64,000 nucleotides of DNA. It comes from Epilithonimonas xixisoli. GTDB taxonomy: Bacteria > Bacteroidota > Bacteroidia > Flavobacteriales > Weeksellaceae. The stretch covers positions 868,001 to 932,000 of the forward strand of contig NZ_SOEO01000002.1 of the NCBI RefSeq assembly GCF_004365655.1. Reading direction: 5' to 3'. Positions 53,022 to 63,233 of this stretch are shown here, in pieces. Position numbers and translations under genes: made by a program. Numbering within the stretch: position 1 is the stretch's first letter; every line of letters starts with the position of its first letter. The notes beneath the pieces were generated by a model, which did no database searches, was not told the origin of the DNA, and saw nothing but the letters and a program-made list of their open reading frames with translations.

Positions 53022-53651
53022 TTATTTATAAAAACTACTTCCATCAAGATACTCAAAAACTTCCGGAGGCAACATTGGTCGTGTGTTTTTTCCAGCTTTT
53101 ATCATATTTCGAATTTCAGTCGCAGAAAGTTCTATGATTGGCGCATCGATTTGATGAATATTTTCGTGGTTTTTTAATTCTGTCACATTGAGCGGAGTCG
53201 AAATGTCTTCACCGAAAATCCTAGGATAAACGATAATCTGATAATTTTCCAAAAGCAATTCGTAGTTTTTCCATTTGTGAAGGCTTCCCAGATTGTCTTC
53301 GCCCATAATTAATGAAAATGAAAAATCTGGATATTTTTCTTTCAGATAAGTCAAAGTATCAATCGTATAGCTAGGAACTGGCAGAGAAAATTCGACATTG
53401 GAAGCGCGCATTTTTGGATAATTTTTGATGGCAAGTTGCACCATATCCAAACGATTATGGTCTTTCAAAAGTGATTTTTTGTCTTTGAAAGGATTTTGCG
53501 GACTGACCACAAACCACAATTCCTCCATATCAGAATTTTCCAAAATATAATTTCCTAAAATCAAATGACCGATATGAATAGGATTGAATGATCCGAAAAA
53601 AAGTCCGATTTTCTTTGAGTTTCCCAAAATTGTAATGCTTTTGAATCTCAA
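53022..53651 (-). CDS. nadD: Nicotinate-nucleotide adenylyltransferase
   Basis: A 209-residue NadD. GLFFGSFNPIHIGHLILGNY with the HxGH motif, WFVVSPQNPFKDKKS, SLIMGEDNLGSLHKW, and the C-terminal LSATEIRNMIK (ISxTxxR). It adenylates nicotinate mononucleotide in NAD synthesis. The ATG 53651 adds 13 residues before the usual KKIGLFFGS start; a TTG at 53627 is an alternative. First gene of the three-gene row with the secreted protein and DUF3817. Confidence 0.93.
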   Translation of the reverse strand: MRFKSITILGNSKKIGLFFGSFNPIHIGHLILGNYILENSDMEELWFVVSPQNPFKDKKSLLKDHNRLDMVQLAIKNYPKMRASNVEFSLPVPSYTIDTLTYLKEKYPDFSFSLIMGEDNLGSLHKWKNYELLLENYQIIVYPRIFGEDISTPLNVTELKNHENIHQIDAPIIELSATEIRNMIKAGKNTRPMLPPEVFEYLDGSSFYK

Positions 53652-53720
53652 ATTTAAAGAATTAAAATGTCAATCAGAAATCAAATTCTAATTCAGAACC
53701 TGCGATTTCTCATTTATAGT

Positions 53721-53751
53721 TTTGATTTTCAAATCAATAGTTTTAATTTTG
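53721..53751 (+). promoter_or_regulatory. Promoter of the sensor kinase operon
   Basis: TTTG (53721-53724), 19-base spacer, TAATTTTG (53744-53751), a perfect match to the Bacteroidota consensus. It lies within the longer possible N-terminal reading of the kinase, which supports the start at 53766. Confidence 0.7.
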
Positions 53752-53765
53752 CACACGAAACACAA

Positions 53766-55685
53766 ATGAAACCACTTTTTACGCTCCTCTTTTTTTGCTC
53801 TTTTGTTATCAATTCTGCGCAAAAATCGGCTCCAGATTCACTGTTGTTGATTTTAAGTCAAACGAATGACCCCGACAAAATCATCCAACTTCAGAATCAG
53901 ATTTCTGAGGCGTATCAATCTTCGGACCCATCGCAGATGCAGAAGTTTGCAAAGCTCGCGCTGATGAATTCTAAAAAAAGTAACAATCCTATTCAAAAGG
54001 CAAAAGCGTATCAGAACATTGGGATTTCCTACATCATTTTAAGCGATTACGACAAGGCGATTCAGAATTTTGAAGCGTCGGAACAGATTCTCATCAATCA
54101 AAAAAATCCATCGAAAGAATCGCAGGAAATCTTGGCAAAAACATTGGGAAGCAAAGGCATCGCATTTTCCGAAAAAAACAATTATGCAAAAGCTTTGGAA
54201 TATGATTTCCGGGCGGTGAAAATCTATGAAAATCTGAAAAATAAACTTCAACTTTCCAAGATTTACAACAACATTGGCGTGATTTATAATTCCATTGACG
54301 ATGGAAAAAAAGCCTTGGAATATTTCCTAAAAGCCAATCAGCTTCAGAAACAAGACAACAATCCTGCGGTGGCGGTGAGCGCTTCCAATATCGGTTTGAT
54401 TTACCTTAATCAAAATCAAAAAACCAAAGCAAAACAATATTTTGATGAGAGTTTGAAAGCCTTCGAAATCCATCCCAATGCAAGAGGTTTGGGCGAACTT
54501 TATAACAATTATTCTAGATATTATATTTCTGAAAATCAATATGATTTGGCTAAAGAATTTTTGTTGAAAGCAGAAGAGACTTTCATAAGCATCGAAGACC
54601 AATTCGGACTTTCTGATACTTATCTTTTGCTGGGAGAAATTTATTTTAAAGAAAATCATCCCGAAAAATCGCTTGAATTTGCGGGGAAAAGTTTGGAAAT
54701 AGCTAAGGAATTGGAACTTCCCGAAACCCGAATGAAGTCTGAGAAACTGCTTTCCGACATCTATGACAAGCAAGGAAATCAGGAATTGGCGTTGCAACAT
54801 CTTCGTAATTACAACTTCGAAAAAGACAATCTCGAGAAAATCATCAACGAACAACAACGTCTGAAAACCGAACTCGATTTTCATTATGAAAAAGAGCAAC
54901 TTGAGAAGAAGGAAACAGAAATGCGGGCAAAATGGTTGGTGATTTTGGGTTTCGTGGTTCTGGCTTTTGTCTTGGTCGGTTTGTTTTTCTACTTCCGAAA
55001 CAGAGAACGCGAAAAAACTTTGATGTTGCAAAAACAACTCGCCGAGTTTGAGCACAAAGCTTTGCATTTGCAGATGAATCCGCATTTTGTGTTCAATTGT
55101 CTGGCTTCGATTTCGTCTTTCATTATGCAAAACGGAAAGGAAGATGCGATGAAATATCTGTCCAAATTTTCCAAACTAATGCGACTGACACTGGAGTTTT
55201 CCAAAGAATCATCCATCCCGATCGATAAAGAAATTGAGGCGTTGCAAAACTATCTTGAGCTGGAACAATTGAGATTCAATCAGAAGTTTGATTTTAAAAT
55301 TAATAAAGATTCGGAAATCGAGGATGATACGGCGATTCCGTCTTTGCTTTTGCAACCTTATGTGGAAAACGCGATTATTCACGGTGTTGCGCCAAAGGAT
55401 GGAAAAGGCTTTATCAAAATCGATTTTACGCAGAAAGATGAACAGCTGATTTGCGTGATAGAAGACGATGGCGTAGGAATAGATACATCGAGAGAACTCA
55501 AGAAAAACTCTGTGAATGTTCACCAATCGATGGCTTTGGACATTTCCAAAAAACGATTGAAAACCTTGGAAGAACTTGAAAATAAGAAAGTGAATCTGAA
55601 AATCGAGGAACTGAAAGATGAAAATAATAACAGCCGAGGAACCAGAATCACACTGGAACTTCCGTTGAATTACATAAATGATTAA
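53766..55685 (+). CDS. TPR sensor histidine kinase (LytS/YehU-like)
   Basis: 639 residues from ATG 53766 (signal peptide MKPLFTLLFFCSFVINSA). Periplasmic tetratricopeptide repeats cover about residues 30-355, followed by a coiled segment, one membrane helix near 390-411 (LVILGFVVLAFVLVGLFFYF) and a His_kinase domain of the LytS type: LQMNPHFVFNCL (about 434-445, the phosphoacceptor His), YVENAIIHG (N box) and EDDGVGID (G box). The cognate LytTR regulator overlaps downstream. The TPRs probably sense an envelope or protein-interaction signal. Confidence 0.88.
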   Translation: MKPLFTLLFFCSFVINSAQKSAPDSLLLILSQTNDPDKIIQLQNQISEAYQSSDPSQMQKFAKLALMNSKKSNNPIQKAKAYQNIGISYIILSDYDKAIQNFEASEQILINQKNPSKESQEILAKTLGSKGIAFSEKNNYAKALEYDFRAVKIYENLKNKLQLSKIYNNIGVIYNSIDDGKKALEYFLKANQLQKQDNNPAVAVSASNIGLIYLNQNQKTKAKQYFDESLKAFEIHPNARGLGELYNNYSRYYISENQYDLAKEFLLKAEETFISIEDQFGLSDTYLLLGEIYFKENHPEKSLEFAGKSLEIAKELELPETRMKSEKLLSDIYDKQGNQELALQHLRNYNFEKDNLEKIINEQQRLKTELDFHYEKEQLEKKETEMRAKWLVILGFVVLAFVLVGLFFYFRNREREKTLMLQKQLAEFEHKALHLQMNPHFVFNCLASISSFIMQNGKEDAMKYLSKFSKLMRLTLEFSKESSIPIDKEIEALQNYLELEQLRFNQKFDFKINKDSEIEDDTAIPSLLLQPYVENAIIHGVAPKDGKGFIKIDFTQKDEQLICVIEDDGVGIDTSRELKKNSVNVHQSMALDISKKRLKTLEELENKKVNLKIEELKDENNNSRGTRITLELPLNYIND

Positions 55686-55686
55686 G

Positions 55687-56448
55687 ATGATAAAAGCTGT
55701 ATTAATAGATGATGACGGCAATCTGCGCGAAGGAATGAAGATGATGATTAATCTCTACGCGCCGGAAATCCAAATCGTGGGCGAGGCAGATAGCGTGAAA
55801 ACTGGAACAGAACTGATGGAAACGGCAAAACCCGACATCGCATTTCTGGATATTCTGATGAACGACGGAACTGGTTTTGATATTTTGGAAAAGCTGAATG
55901 AGAAATTTGGGAACGTGAATTCTCACATTATTTTCATCACGGCTCACGAGGAATTTGCGATTAAAGCATTCAGATTTAGTGCATTGGATTTCCTTTTGAA
56001 ACCTGTGAATCCTGAGGAATTACAAAGTGTTTTGAAGAAAATTAAAAACGTCATCCATCAAAATAGAGATAGCAGAAACATCGGCTTGCTTCTGGAAAAT
56101 ATTCAGAAAAAGTCGGAAGGTTTCAAGAAAATTGCACTTTCTACTTCGGAAGGCATTCATCTTTTTGAAATCAAAGACATCATCCGTTGCGAAAGTGAGG
56201 ACAATTACACCAAGTTTTTCATCAAAAATCACAAGCCGGTGATGATTTCCAAAACGTTGAAAGAATATGAGGAAATGCTGAAAGACCAAGGCTTTGAAAG
56301 GATTCATCAATCACATCTCATCAACTTAAATGAACTGAAATCTTACATCAGAAAAGAAGGCGGATTTGTGATAATGTCAGACGATTCTCAGCTTCCGGTT
56401 TCTCAGCGGAAAAAGGAAAGGTTGCAGGAACTGATTAGTAAACTATAA
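55687..56448 (+). CDS. LytTR family response regulator
   Basis: 253 residues. Receiver domain: IDDDGNLREG and IAFLDILMNDGTGF (phosphoacceptor Asp) with the Lys in FLLKPVNPEE. A LytTR DNA-binding domain follows about residue 145: IHLFEIKDIIRCESEDNYTKFFI and GFERIHQSHLINLNELKSYI. I start at ATG 55687 (MIKAVLIDDD); an in-frame ATG at 55678 would overlap the kinase gene by 8 bases. It is the partner of the TPR kinase. The giant T9SS protein gene follows 82 bases downstream and may be a target. Confidence 0.9.
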   Translation: MIKAVLIDDDGNLREGMKMMINLYAPEIQIVGEADSVKTGTELMETAKPDIAFLDILMNDGTGFDILEKLNEKFGNVNSHIIFITAHEEFAIKAFRFSALDFLLKPVNPEELQSVLKKIKNVIHQNRDSRNIGLLLENIQKKSEGFKKIALSTSEGIHLFEIKDIIRCESEDNYTKFFIKNHKPVMISKTLKEYEEMLKDQGFERIHQSHLINLNELKSYIRKEGGFVIMSDDSQLPVSQRKKERLQELISKL

Positions 56449-56530
56449 ATTCTAATTCAAAATAACCGAATTCTAATTGACAGGCGATTTTAACATAAAA
56501 ACACAATAATTTTATAAAACAAAAACACGA

Positions 56531-59500
56531 ATGATGAAAAAACTATTTATTTGGCTTGTATTCTTTTCTATAGGAATGCAGGCTCAAAATGTTTCTTTTG
56601 CAGATGCGAATTTTAAGGAAGCTTTCTTGGGGACTAATTTCAGCAATTTTGTCCTTTGCTATGACCAAAATGGAAACAACCTATTAGCGGACCAAGATGG
56701 CGATGGCGAGATTTCACTTTCCGAGGCATCTTTGGTTTATAGAATAGAAGTGAGACACATTAGCAATTATAGCAGTTTGGGAGGCATTAATTCCTTTGTG
56801 AATTTGGAGTCACTCTATTATATAAACGATGGGATGTCTTCGCACATTCACGGGAAAATAGGCGATATAAACATCGATGGACTTAATAATCTGAAAATCT
56901 TTAATTTATCGGGATGTGATATCGAAAGTGTTAGCATTAAGAATTGTCCGAATCTTTTGGAGATAAAATCTGCTTATACAGATACTTATAACGCTTCAAC
57001 TTATGATGTTCACGGAGATACGCAAGCTTTTACGGTTGATAATTGTCCGCAAGTGAAGACGATATTTTGGACTAATAACAATTTGGCAGTTTCCAACATC
57101 AGCAATTGTCCGAGCCTTACAAACCTAGAGTTGCGAGGGAATTCTCTTGTGACTTTTGATGCGTCACCCCTTACAAATCTGGAGCATCTGGATGTTTCGA
57201 ATAATCAGCAGACATTTGGAGGATTTAGTACGGGTGAAGCTAATTTTGACCCATCACTCACGAGTTTGAATATTAATGGATTGTCAAAATTGGAATATTT
57301 GAATGTGAGCAATCAATTACTTTCGAGTTTGGATTTGGCGCAGGTTCCTCTATTGGAAACGCTAGACTGTCAGAACAATAAACTCACGAGTCTCAATCTG
57401 CAACCTACATCAGTTTTAAAACATTTGAATGCAGGCAGTAATCAACTTACCAATCAAGAAGTAGATTTTTCTAAGCTTAATTTTGAGAATCTTTACTTGA
57501 ACTTAGCCTATAATCTGTTGAGTGGAGAAATTAGTCTTAATTCTTCAGTCAACAATTTTAGTTATTTGAATCTAGGTCATAATACGATTACAAGCTTTGT
57601 TGTAAACGGATCAATAAATATTAATAACAATATTGAACCATATTTGAATCTTGAATCCAATCAGTTATCCAATTTGATGATTTCAGGAGAAAGTTACTTA
57701 GGGGAACTATTTATATCAGACAATCCAATTGCTATGATAGATTTACCTCTAGTTTATATGAAGGGATTATATGCAGATTATACGAATATTAATAATATCA
57801 ATGTTGGAAATACTAAAATATTAAAAATCGAAGGAATATCGTCCGAAAAATTCAAATTGTCTATGGTTAAAAGGGATTTTAGTATCGGAGGCGGAATGTA
57901 TATCTCTAATAATCCCAATCTAAAAGAATTAGATATATCAGTCGCTGGTTCTCCGTTTGAATACATTAGTGATAATCCTAATTTAGAAAGTATTTTTGCC
58001 AAAAATGGTATTAATGATTTTGCAGGATATGGTAATTTTTCTAATAATCCTAAATTAAAATTTATCTGTGTGGATGATTCCGAGTTAAGTAATGTCAAGA
58101 ATTCTTTAGATTATTTCGGCTACAATAACATTTCTGTTAACACTTACTGCTCTTTCACACCAGGCGGAAACTTCAACACCATTTCCGGAACTGTAAAATT
58201 CGATGCCAACAACAACGGTTGCGACGTATCAGACAACGCTTTCGAATTTTTGAAACTTCAAATAAATGATGGAACAAACTCTGTAGAAACCTTTGCTCAG
58301 AAAGATGGGAGATACGAGTTTTACACACAAGCTGGTAATTTTAATGTAGTTGCACTTGCAGAAAATCCAACTTTATTTACAGTTTCTCCGGCAAATTTCA
58401 GTACGAATTTTGCGGATAATAACAATAATGTCTTCACTCAAGATATTTGTGTCACAGCCAACGGAAACCAAAACGATGCTGAGGTCGTGATTGCACCATT
58501 GACCAACGCAAGACCGGGATTTGATGCGACTTACAAACTAGTTTGGAGAAACAAAGGAAACACAACGCTGTCCGGAAAAGTAGTTCTGAATTACGATGCC
58601 AGCAAAATGACTTTCCAAAATAGTTCACTTCCATATTCCGTGGCGAGCAGTGGAACTTTGGAATTTGATTACACCAATCTGAAACCTTATGAAAATACAG
58701 CTTCAGAAATTACATTCACGATTAATACGCCAACTCACACAACAAATCCAGTCAATTCTGGTGATATTTTGACTTTCAATGCGCAGATTACACCAAACAG
58801 CACAGACTTGACGCCGGATGATAACAATTTTGGTTTCAACCACACTGTTGTAAATTCCTTTGACCCAAATGATATTGTTTGTCTGGAAGGCGAAACGATT
58901 CCGTCTGTAGCTGTTGGGAAATATCTGCATTATGTCGTTAATTTTGAAAATAGTGGAACGGCAGAAGCGGAAAATATTGTGGTAAAAATGGACATCAATC
59001 CTGCAGAATTTGATATCAATACGCTTCAATTACAAAATGCTTCTGCTGATGTGATGACGAGAGTCACTGGAAATAAAGTGGAGTTTATCTTCAAAAAAAT
59101 CAAACTTCAAAGTGGCGGTCACGGTAATGTTTTATTGAAAGTAAGGTCTCTCAACACACTTCAAGAAGGTGATAATGTGACGAATAGCGCAGAAATCTAT
59201 TTCGATTATAATTTCCCGATTGATACCAACGATTACATCACAGAAATCCAGGACGAAAATTCTGTTTTGAAGGCTAAAATAAATTACGAAGCGAATCAAT
59301 TCAGCAATAACAATTATCCGGTGGATTTTGATGGAAGTCTTAGTACAGGAGCAATCACAAATTATGTTTGGGAATTTTCCGGAACTCCTACAATTAGCTC
59401 AACGACAGTTGCAAGTCCATCAGTAGTTTATAACGTTCCAGGAAATTACACTGCAAAATTGACTGTTTCGGATGCTGATAATAAAACATCTTCTCAAACC

Positions 59501-60337
59501 ATATCATTCAGTATTGGAGGAAATTCTGCGGATATTTCGACTGGAAAAGCTTCGGATGGAAATCTGATGAGCATAGATTCTGACGACGACGATTGGAAAG
59601 GTTACGACGTCAACGGAACAGAAATGACTCCGAAAGTAAGACAAACTTTCTCTGGCTGGAGCTACGCAGACATCGGAAACGGAAACAACAGCCGTTGGAT
59701 TTCTCTGAATAATTTTGAAGGTTATTACACTTACAAAAGCCGAGAATTTGCAATCCCGGAAAACGCAACCGATGCAAAACTGAATCTAAGATCATTGTCA
59801 TTCGTCAGAAACTGGACTTATCTTGTGAAAATAAATCCGGACGGAAGCGAAGACGAAATCGAAATCACAAAAACACAATGGTTGAGCGACGGTTTCAAAG
59901 GTTGGGTCAACAGCCGAAGCCCGAAAGTGGATAATTACAGTTTGCCCGCCGGAAGATATTACATCAAAGTTTTGGTATTCTCCAACAACTCTACCGTGAG
60001 ACAATCTTTGGATGTGAACGCCATTGTTTCTTGCTCAGCCGGATTAATCTTTGCTAATAAAAAATCCAATGTGCCTCCAACTTTAGGAAATGAAGATTTG
60101 AAATCTAATGAAATTTCTGTCTATCCGATTCCAACAAAAGGAGAAGTGAATGTGGTAGCCAAAGAAAATCTGAAATCCATAGAATTGTACGATTCTGCCG
60201 GACGGATTTTGCAAAACCAGATTTTAAGTTTGCCTTCGAAGAATGTCAAATTTAATATTAATGCCAATCAAGGTGTTTATTATCTGAAAATAAAAACCGA
60301 AAACAAAGTGATAACGCGAAAAGTTATCAAAGAGTAA
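56531..60337 (+). CDS. Giant LRR/PKD surface protein with T9SS type A sorting domain
   Basis: 1268 residues. Signal peptide (MKKLFIWLVFFSIGMQAQ), an EF-hand-like calcium site DQDGDGEISLSEA near 55-68, leucine-rich repeats to about residue 500 (irregular, LxxLxxNxL-type), a DUF7619/Dcp-like conserved beta region (about 540-890) with GKYLHYVVNFENSGTAEAENI, a PKD domain near 920-1000 (VWEFSG..GNYTAKLTVSD), a further beta domain, and the C-terminal T9SS sorting domain from about 1195 (ISVYPIPTKGEVNV ... GVYYLKIKTENKVITRKVIK). Exported by the type IX system and attached to the surface; probably adhesive. Confidence 0.85.
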   Translation: MMKKLFIWLVFFSIGMQAQNVSFADANFKEAFLGTNFSNFVLCYDQNGNNLLADQDGDGEISLSEASLVYRIEVRHISNYSSLGGINSFVNLESLYYINDGMSSHIHGKIGDINIDGLNNLKIFNLSGCDIESVSIKNCPNLLEIKSAYTDTYNASTYDVHGDTQAFTVDNCPQVKTIFWTNNNLAVSNISNCPSLTNLELRGNSLVTFDASPLTNLEHLDVSNNQQTFGGFSTGEANFDPSLTSLNINGLSKLEYLNVSNQLLSSLDLAQVPLLETLDCQNNKLTSLNLQPTSVLKHLNAGSNQLTNQEVDFSKLNFENLYLNLAYNLLSGEISLNSSVNNFSYLNLGHNTITSFVVNGSININNNIEPYLNLESNQLSNLMISGESYLGELFISDNPIAMIDLPLVYMKGLYADYTNINNINVGNTKILKIEGISSEKFKLSMVKRDFSIGGGMYISNNPNLKELDISVAGSPFEYISDNPNLESIFAKNGINDFAGYGNFSNNPKLKFICVDDSELSNVKNSLDYFGYNNISVNTYCSFTPGGNFNTISGTVKFDANNNGCDVSDNAFEFLKLQINDGTNSVETFAQKDGRYEFYTQAGNFNVVALAENPTLFTVSPANFSTNFADNNNNVFTQDICVTANGNQNDAEVVIAPLTNARPGFDATYKLVWRNKGNTTLSGKVVLNYDASKMTFQNSSLPYSVASSGTLEFDYTNLKPYENTASEITFTINTPTHTTNPVNSGDILTFNAQITPNSTDLTPDDNNFGFNHTVVNSFDPNDIVCLEGETIPSVAVGKYLHYVVNFENSGTAEAENIVVKMDINPAEFDINTLQLQNASADVMTRVTGNKVEFIFKKIKLQSGGHGNVLLKVRSLNTLQEGDNVTNSAEIYFDYNFPIDTNDYITEIQDENSVLKAKINYEANQFSNNNYPVDFDGSLSTGAITNYVWEFSGTPTISSTTVASPSVVYNVPGNYTAKLTVSDADNKTSSQTISFSIGGNSADISTGKASDGNLMSIDSDDDDWKGYDVNGTEMTPKVRQTFSGWSYADIGNGNNSRWISLNNFEGYYTYKSREFAIPENATDAKLNLRSLSFVRNWTYLVKINPDGSEDEIEITKTQWLSDGFKGWVNSRSPKVDNYSLPAGRYYIKVLVFSNNSTVRQSLDVNAIVSCSAGLIFANKKSNVPPTLGNEDLKSNEISVYPIPTKGEVNVVAKENLKSIELYDSAGRILQNQILSLPSKNVKFNINANQGVYYLKIKTENKVITRKVIKE

Positions 60338-60340
60338 AAC

Positions 60341-60377
60341 AAAAATCCCGATTCAAATTCTGAATCGGGATTTTTTA
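60341..60377. terminator. Bidirectional terminator
   Basis: AAAAATCCCGATTCA (60341-60355) pairs perfectly with TGAATCGGGATTTTT (60361-60375), between convergent genes. Confidence 0.92.
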
Positions 60378-60396
60378 TGATTTAGTTTAAATTTTT

Positions 60397-62109
60397 TTAA
60401 TCGTGGAAAATCACATCTCTGATATTCAAGAAGTGCGAAACATTTCCTTTCCAATGATTTTCTTCTATCGTAAATGCCAAATCGAAAGTTTTAGTTTTAA
60501 AATCTTCTGCAAATTGTCCAAAACGGAAACCCACACATTCGATGTTTCTACCGTTTGTGGGCTGTAGAATATTGAATTTGAGATGAGAACTTTCTTTCCC
60601 CATCAATCTCACATAACCGTTCACTTTAACATTTTTAAGAACCAAAATCGGCTTCATATTGTGAGGTCCAAATGGTGCTAATTTTCTGTGAAAATTGATG
60701 AATTCGCGGTTCAGATCTTCTGGATTTACAACGCTGTCGATATAAATCGAAGGCTCTTTTTGATGCTCCTGAATATTATTCTTAACGTAATCTTCAAATT
60801 TGATTTTAAACTCTTCAAACTTTTCTTTTTCCATAGAAAGTCCTGCAGCCGCTTGATGTCCACCAAATTTCATAAACAAATCAGAGCAATGTTCCAATGC
60901 CTTGTGAATGTCAAAATCCGAAACAGATCTTGCAGATGCGACCAATTCGCCATTGTTACCTTCTGTAAAAACCAAAGTAGGTTTGAAATAATTTTCTATC
61001 AGTCGTGAAGCCACAATTCCAATCACGCCTTTGTTCCAGCTTGGATCATAAACAATCGTAGAATAACGCTCGGTTTTTTGCAATTCCAAAGCTTGGCTCA
61101 TCGCAGATTGCGTGATGTTGATGTCCATTTCCCGACGTTCATCATTCAGGTTGATGATATTTTCAACCATTTGCTGAGCCTGTTTCAAGTTGTCCGAAAT
61201 CATTAGTTCAACCGAAGCTTTCGCGTGAGAAATCCTTCCCGCTGCGTTGATTTTCGGAGCAATGTCAAAAACGATATTCGAAATTTCAAAATGCGCCAAT
61301 TTTTCTTCCGGAATCAAAAGTCTTAATCCAAATTTTCTTGTTTTTCTAAGGAATTTCAAACCTTGCATTGCCAAAACTCGGTTTTCTCCAGTCATCGCAA
61401 CAATATCAGAAGCGATGCTAATTGCCAAAAGATCTGTCAATTCAAATAATTCACTTTCCGGAATTTTATAGATGGTGTTAAGACCTTGGCAAAGTTTGAA
61501 ACCTACGCCACAACCGCTCAATTCCTTGTAAGGATATCGGCAGTCTTTTCTTTTTGGATCCAGAACTGCAACAGCATTTGGGAGTTTTTCGCCCGGCAAA
61601 TGGTGATCGCAAATGATGAAATCTACACCTACAGAATTGGCGTAATCTATCTTGTCAACCGATTTGATTCCGCAATCCAAAGCGATAATTAATGAAAATC
61701 CATTATCTCTCGCAAAATCGATTCCTTCATCAGAAATTCCGTAGCCTTCTACGTTTCTGTCTGGGATATAAAAATCAAGATATTTTTTGTCAACGATCTT
61801 GCTGAGGTACAAGTACATCAATGCAACAGCCGTGGTTCCATCGACATCATAATCGCCGTAAACTAATATTTTTTGTCCGTTTTCTATGGCTGTTGCGATG
61901 CGTTCTACCGCTTTTTGCATATCTGCCATCAGAAAAGGATTGTGGATGTCGGTTCCGTTTGGTTTGAAGAATTCGCGGGCTTTTTGATAATTATCAATCT
62001 CGCGCATCACCAGGATTTTGGATTCTAAAGTTCCAAAACCAATAGAAGAAATTAATCCATCAACAATCTCTTCGTCCGGTTCAGTTTTATAGATCCATTT
62101 TTGACTCAT
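60397..62109 (-). CDS. recJ: Single-stranded-DNA-specific exonuclease RecJ
   Basis: 570 residues. DHH-family motifs: VYGDYDVDGTTAVALMYLY (motif I), IALDCGIK, FIICDHHLPG (DHH motif), DPKRKDCRYPYKELSGCGVGFKL, the DHHA1 signature FGGHQAAAGLSM near residue 415, and a C-terminal OB-fold. It degrades single-stranded DNA 5' to 3' in RecF-pathway repair and mismatch repair. All catalytic motifs are intact. Confidence 0.95.
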   Translation of the reverse strand: MSQKWIYKTEPDEEIVDGLISSIGFGTLESKILVMREIDNYQKAREFFKPNGTDIHNPFLMADMQKAVERIATAIENGQKILVYGDYDVDGTTAVALMYLYLSKIVDKKYLDFYIPDRNVEGYGISDEGIDFARDNGFSLIIALDCGIKSVDKIDYANSVGVDFIICDHHLPGEKLPNAVAVLDPKRKDCRYPYKELSGCGVGFKLCQGLNTIYKIPESELFELTDLLAISIASDIVAMTGENRVLAMQGLKFLRKTRKFGLRLLIPEEKLAHFEISNIVFDIAPKINAAGRISHAKASVELMISDNLKQAQQMVENIINLNDERREMDINITQSAMSQALELQKTERYSTIVYDPSWNKGVIGIVASRLIENYFKPTLVFTEGNNGELVASARSVSDFDIHKALEHCSDLFMKFGGHQAAAGLSMEKEKFEEFKIKFEDYVKNNIQEHQKEPSIYIDSVVNPEDLNREFINFHRKLAPFGPHNMKPILVLKNVKVNGYVRLMGKESSHLKFNILQPTNGRNIECVGFRFGQFAEDFKTKTFDLAFTIEENHWKGNVSHFLNIRDVIFHD

Positions 62110-62201
62110 AGCTACAAAAGTAATGAAAAATTTATCGATGAGGAATTAAAAAAGCTACCAATTTGATTGATAGCTTGTATTGAAAATCAAAAATTTTATT
62201 C

Positions 62202-63107
62202 TTAATTTTTGATGAATTTTTTAGTCTCAATTCCGGATTTTGTTTCTATGGAAATGATGTAATTTCCCTTTAATAAAGAAGAAATGTCAATTTTTAAAGT
62301 TTTTTCCGTGTTGTTTGCTGATTTGATTAATGATCCTTTGATGTCATAGATTTTTATCGATTTGATAAGTTCATTAGATTTTACATTAATGAAATCTGAA
62401 CTTGGATTTGGGAAAACATTTATTTCAGTTTTAGCAACATCATTAGCCTCAAGATAATCCATATCTTTAATGATAATATTATCGACAATAAAACCACTTC
62501 CGTCGTTATCAAACTCGAAATTCAAATCATTTGCTCTTACGACTTTGGAGCTGAGTGGAGAAGTGTGAACCAATTGATTGTCAAGATAATATTTTATGTT
62601 TTTTTCAGTAACGTGGTCGATTTCAATTTTTAAATTATACCATTTTCCTGGAATCCACGTTCCGAGAGCTTGAAAATTGAGATCATTATCAGCATAAAAA
62701 TTTCCACTGATTAAAAAATTAAATCCTCCAGCCCAAGAATAATTTCCATTGTTGTTGTAATATAATGATAACATATAATATTCTGAGCTTTCCAATTTTT
62801 CCAGCTTCACATCTGCGGAAACCGAAAGCCTGTTGTATTCCGGGATTTTTTTGAAGAGATAAGTCATATTTTCTGTGTAGTCGTTCGTGCTTGTCACTTC
62901 CACAGAATTATTCCCATCGGTCGCTTTTCCAGTTACAACTTTGAAATTATTATTCGGAACATTATCTGTTTTTACAGTCCATTCTTTTTGTCCGATAAGA
63001 GTTCCGAGATTGTAACCTTCGGATGTTTCAAAAGAAATTTTTTGTTGTTGCGCTGATATTGAAATCGATAAAAAAACTGTTGCTAAAGAGAATAAAAATC
63101 TTGTCAT
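62202..63107 (-). CDS. Secreted LamG-like protein with T9SS type A sorting domain
   Basis: 301 residues. Signal peptide MTRFLFSLATVFLSISISAQ. A jelly-roll (LamG/concanavalin-like) domain covers about 25-215, with YYLDNQLVHTSPL and NFEFDNDGSGFIVDNIIIKD, the latter typical of these beta-sandwiches. The T9SS C-terminal domain starts near residue 226 (INVFPNPSSDFINVKS ... GNYIISIETKSGIETKKFIKN). Surface-attached, likely carbohydrate or matrix binding. Monocistronic and minus strand. Confidence 0.82.
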   Translation of the reverse strand: MTRFLFSLATVFLSISISAQQQKISFETSEGYNLGTLIGQKEWTVKTDNVPNNNFKVVTGKATDGNNSVEVTSTNDYTENMTYLFKKIPEYNRLSVSADVKLEKLESSEYYMLSLYYNNNGNYSWAGGFNFLISGNFYADNDLNFQALGTWIPGKWYNLKIEIDHVTEKNIKYYLDNQLVHTSPLSSKVVRANDLNFEFDNDGSGFIVDNIIIKDMDYLEANDVAKTEINVFPNPSSDFINVKSNELIKSIKIYDIKGSLIKSANNTEKTLKIDISSLLKGNYIISIETKSGIETKKFIKN

Positions 63108-63233
63108 AAATCAAATTAAAAAGGAAGGCGAATTTAAAGAAATAATTCCAATAGTTTTTTATCTAATGTTTTGACAAGCAAAGTTCAGCAAGAAGGAAAA
63201 ATTTGTTGAATAACAAAATATTTTTTCAAATGC

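Noticed and set aside
53667-53765. N-terminal extension of the sensor kinase
   Set aside because: It overlaps a perfect promoter and precedes a clean signal peptide at ATG 53766.
54327-55130. A 267-codon open frame on the minus strand opposite the sensor kinase
   Set aside because: It is antisense to the TPR/histidine kinase coding region and rich in Phe/Leu/Gln as expected from reversed coding sequence; no family match.
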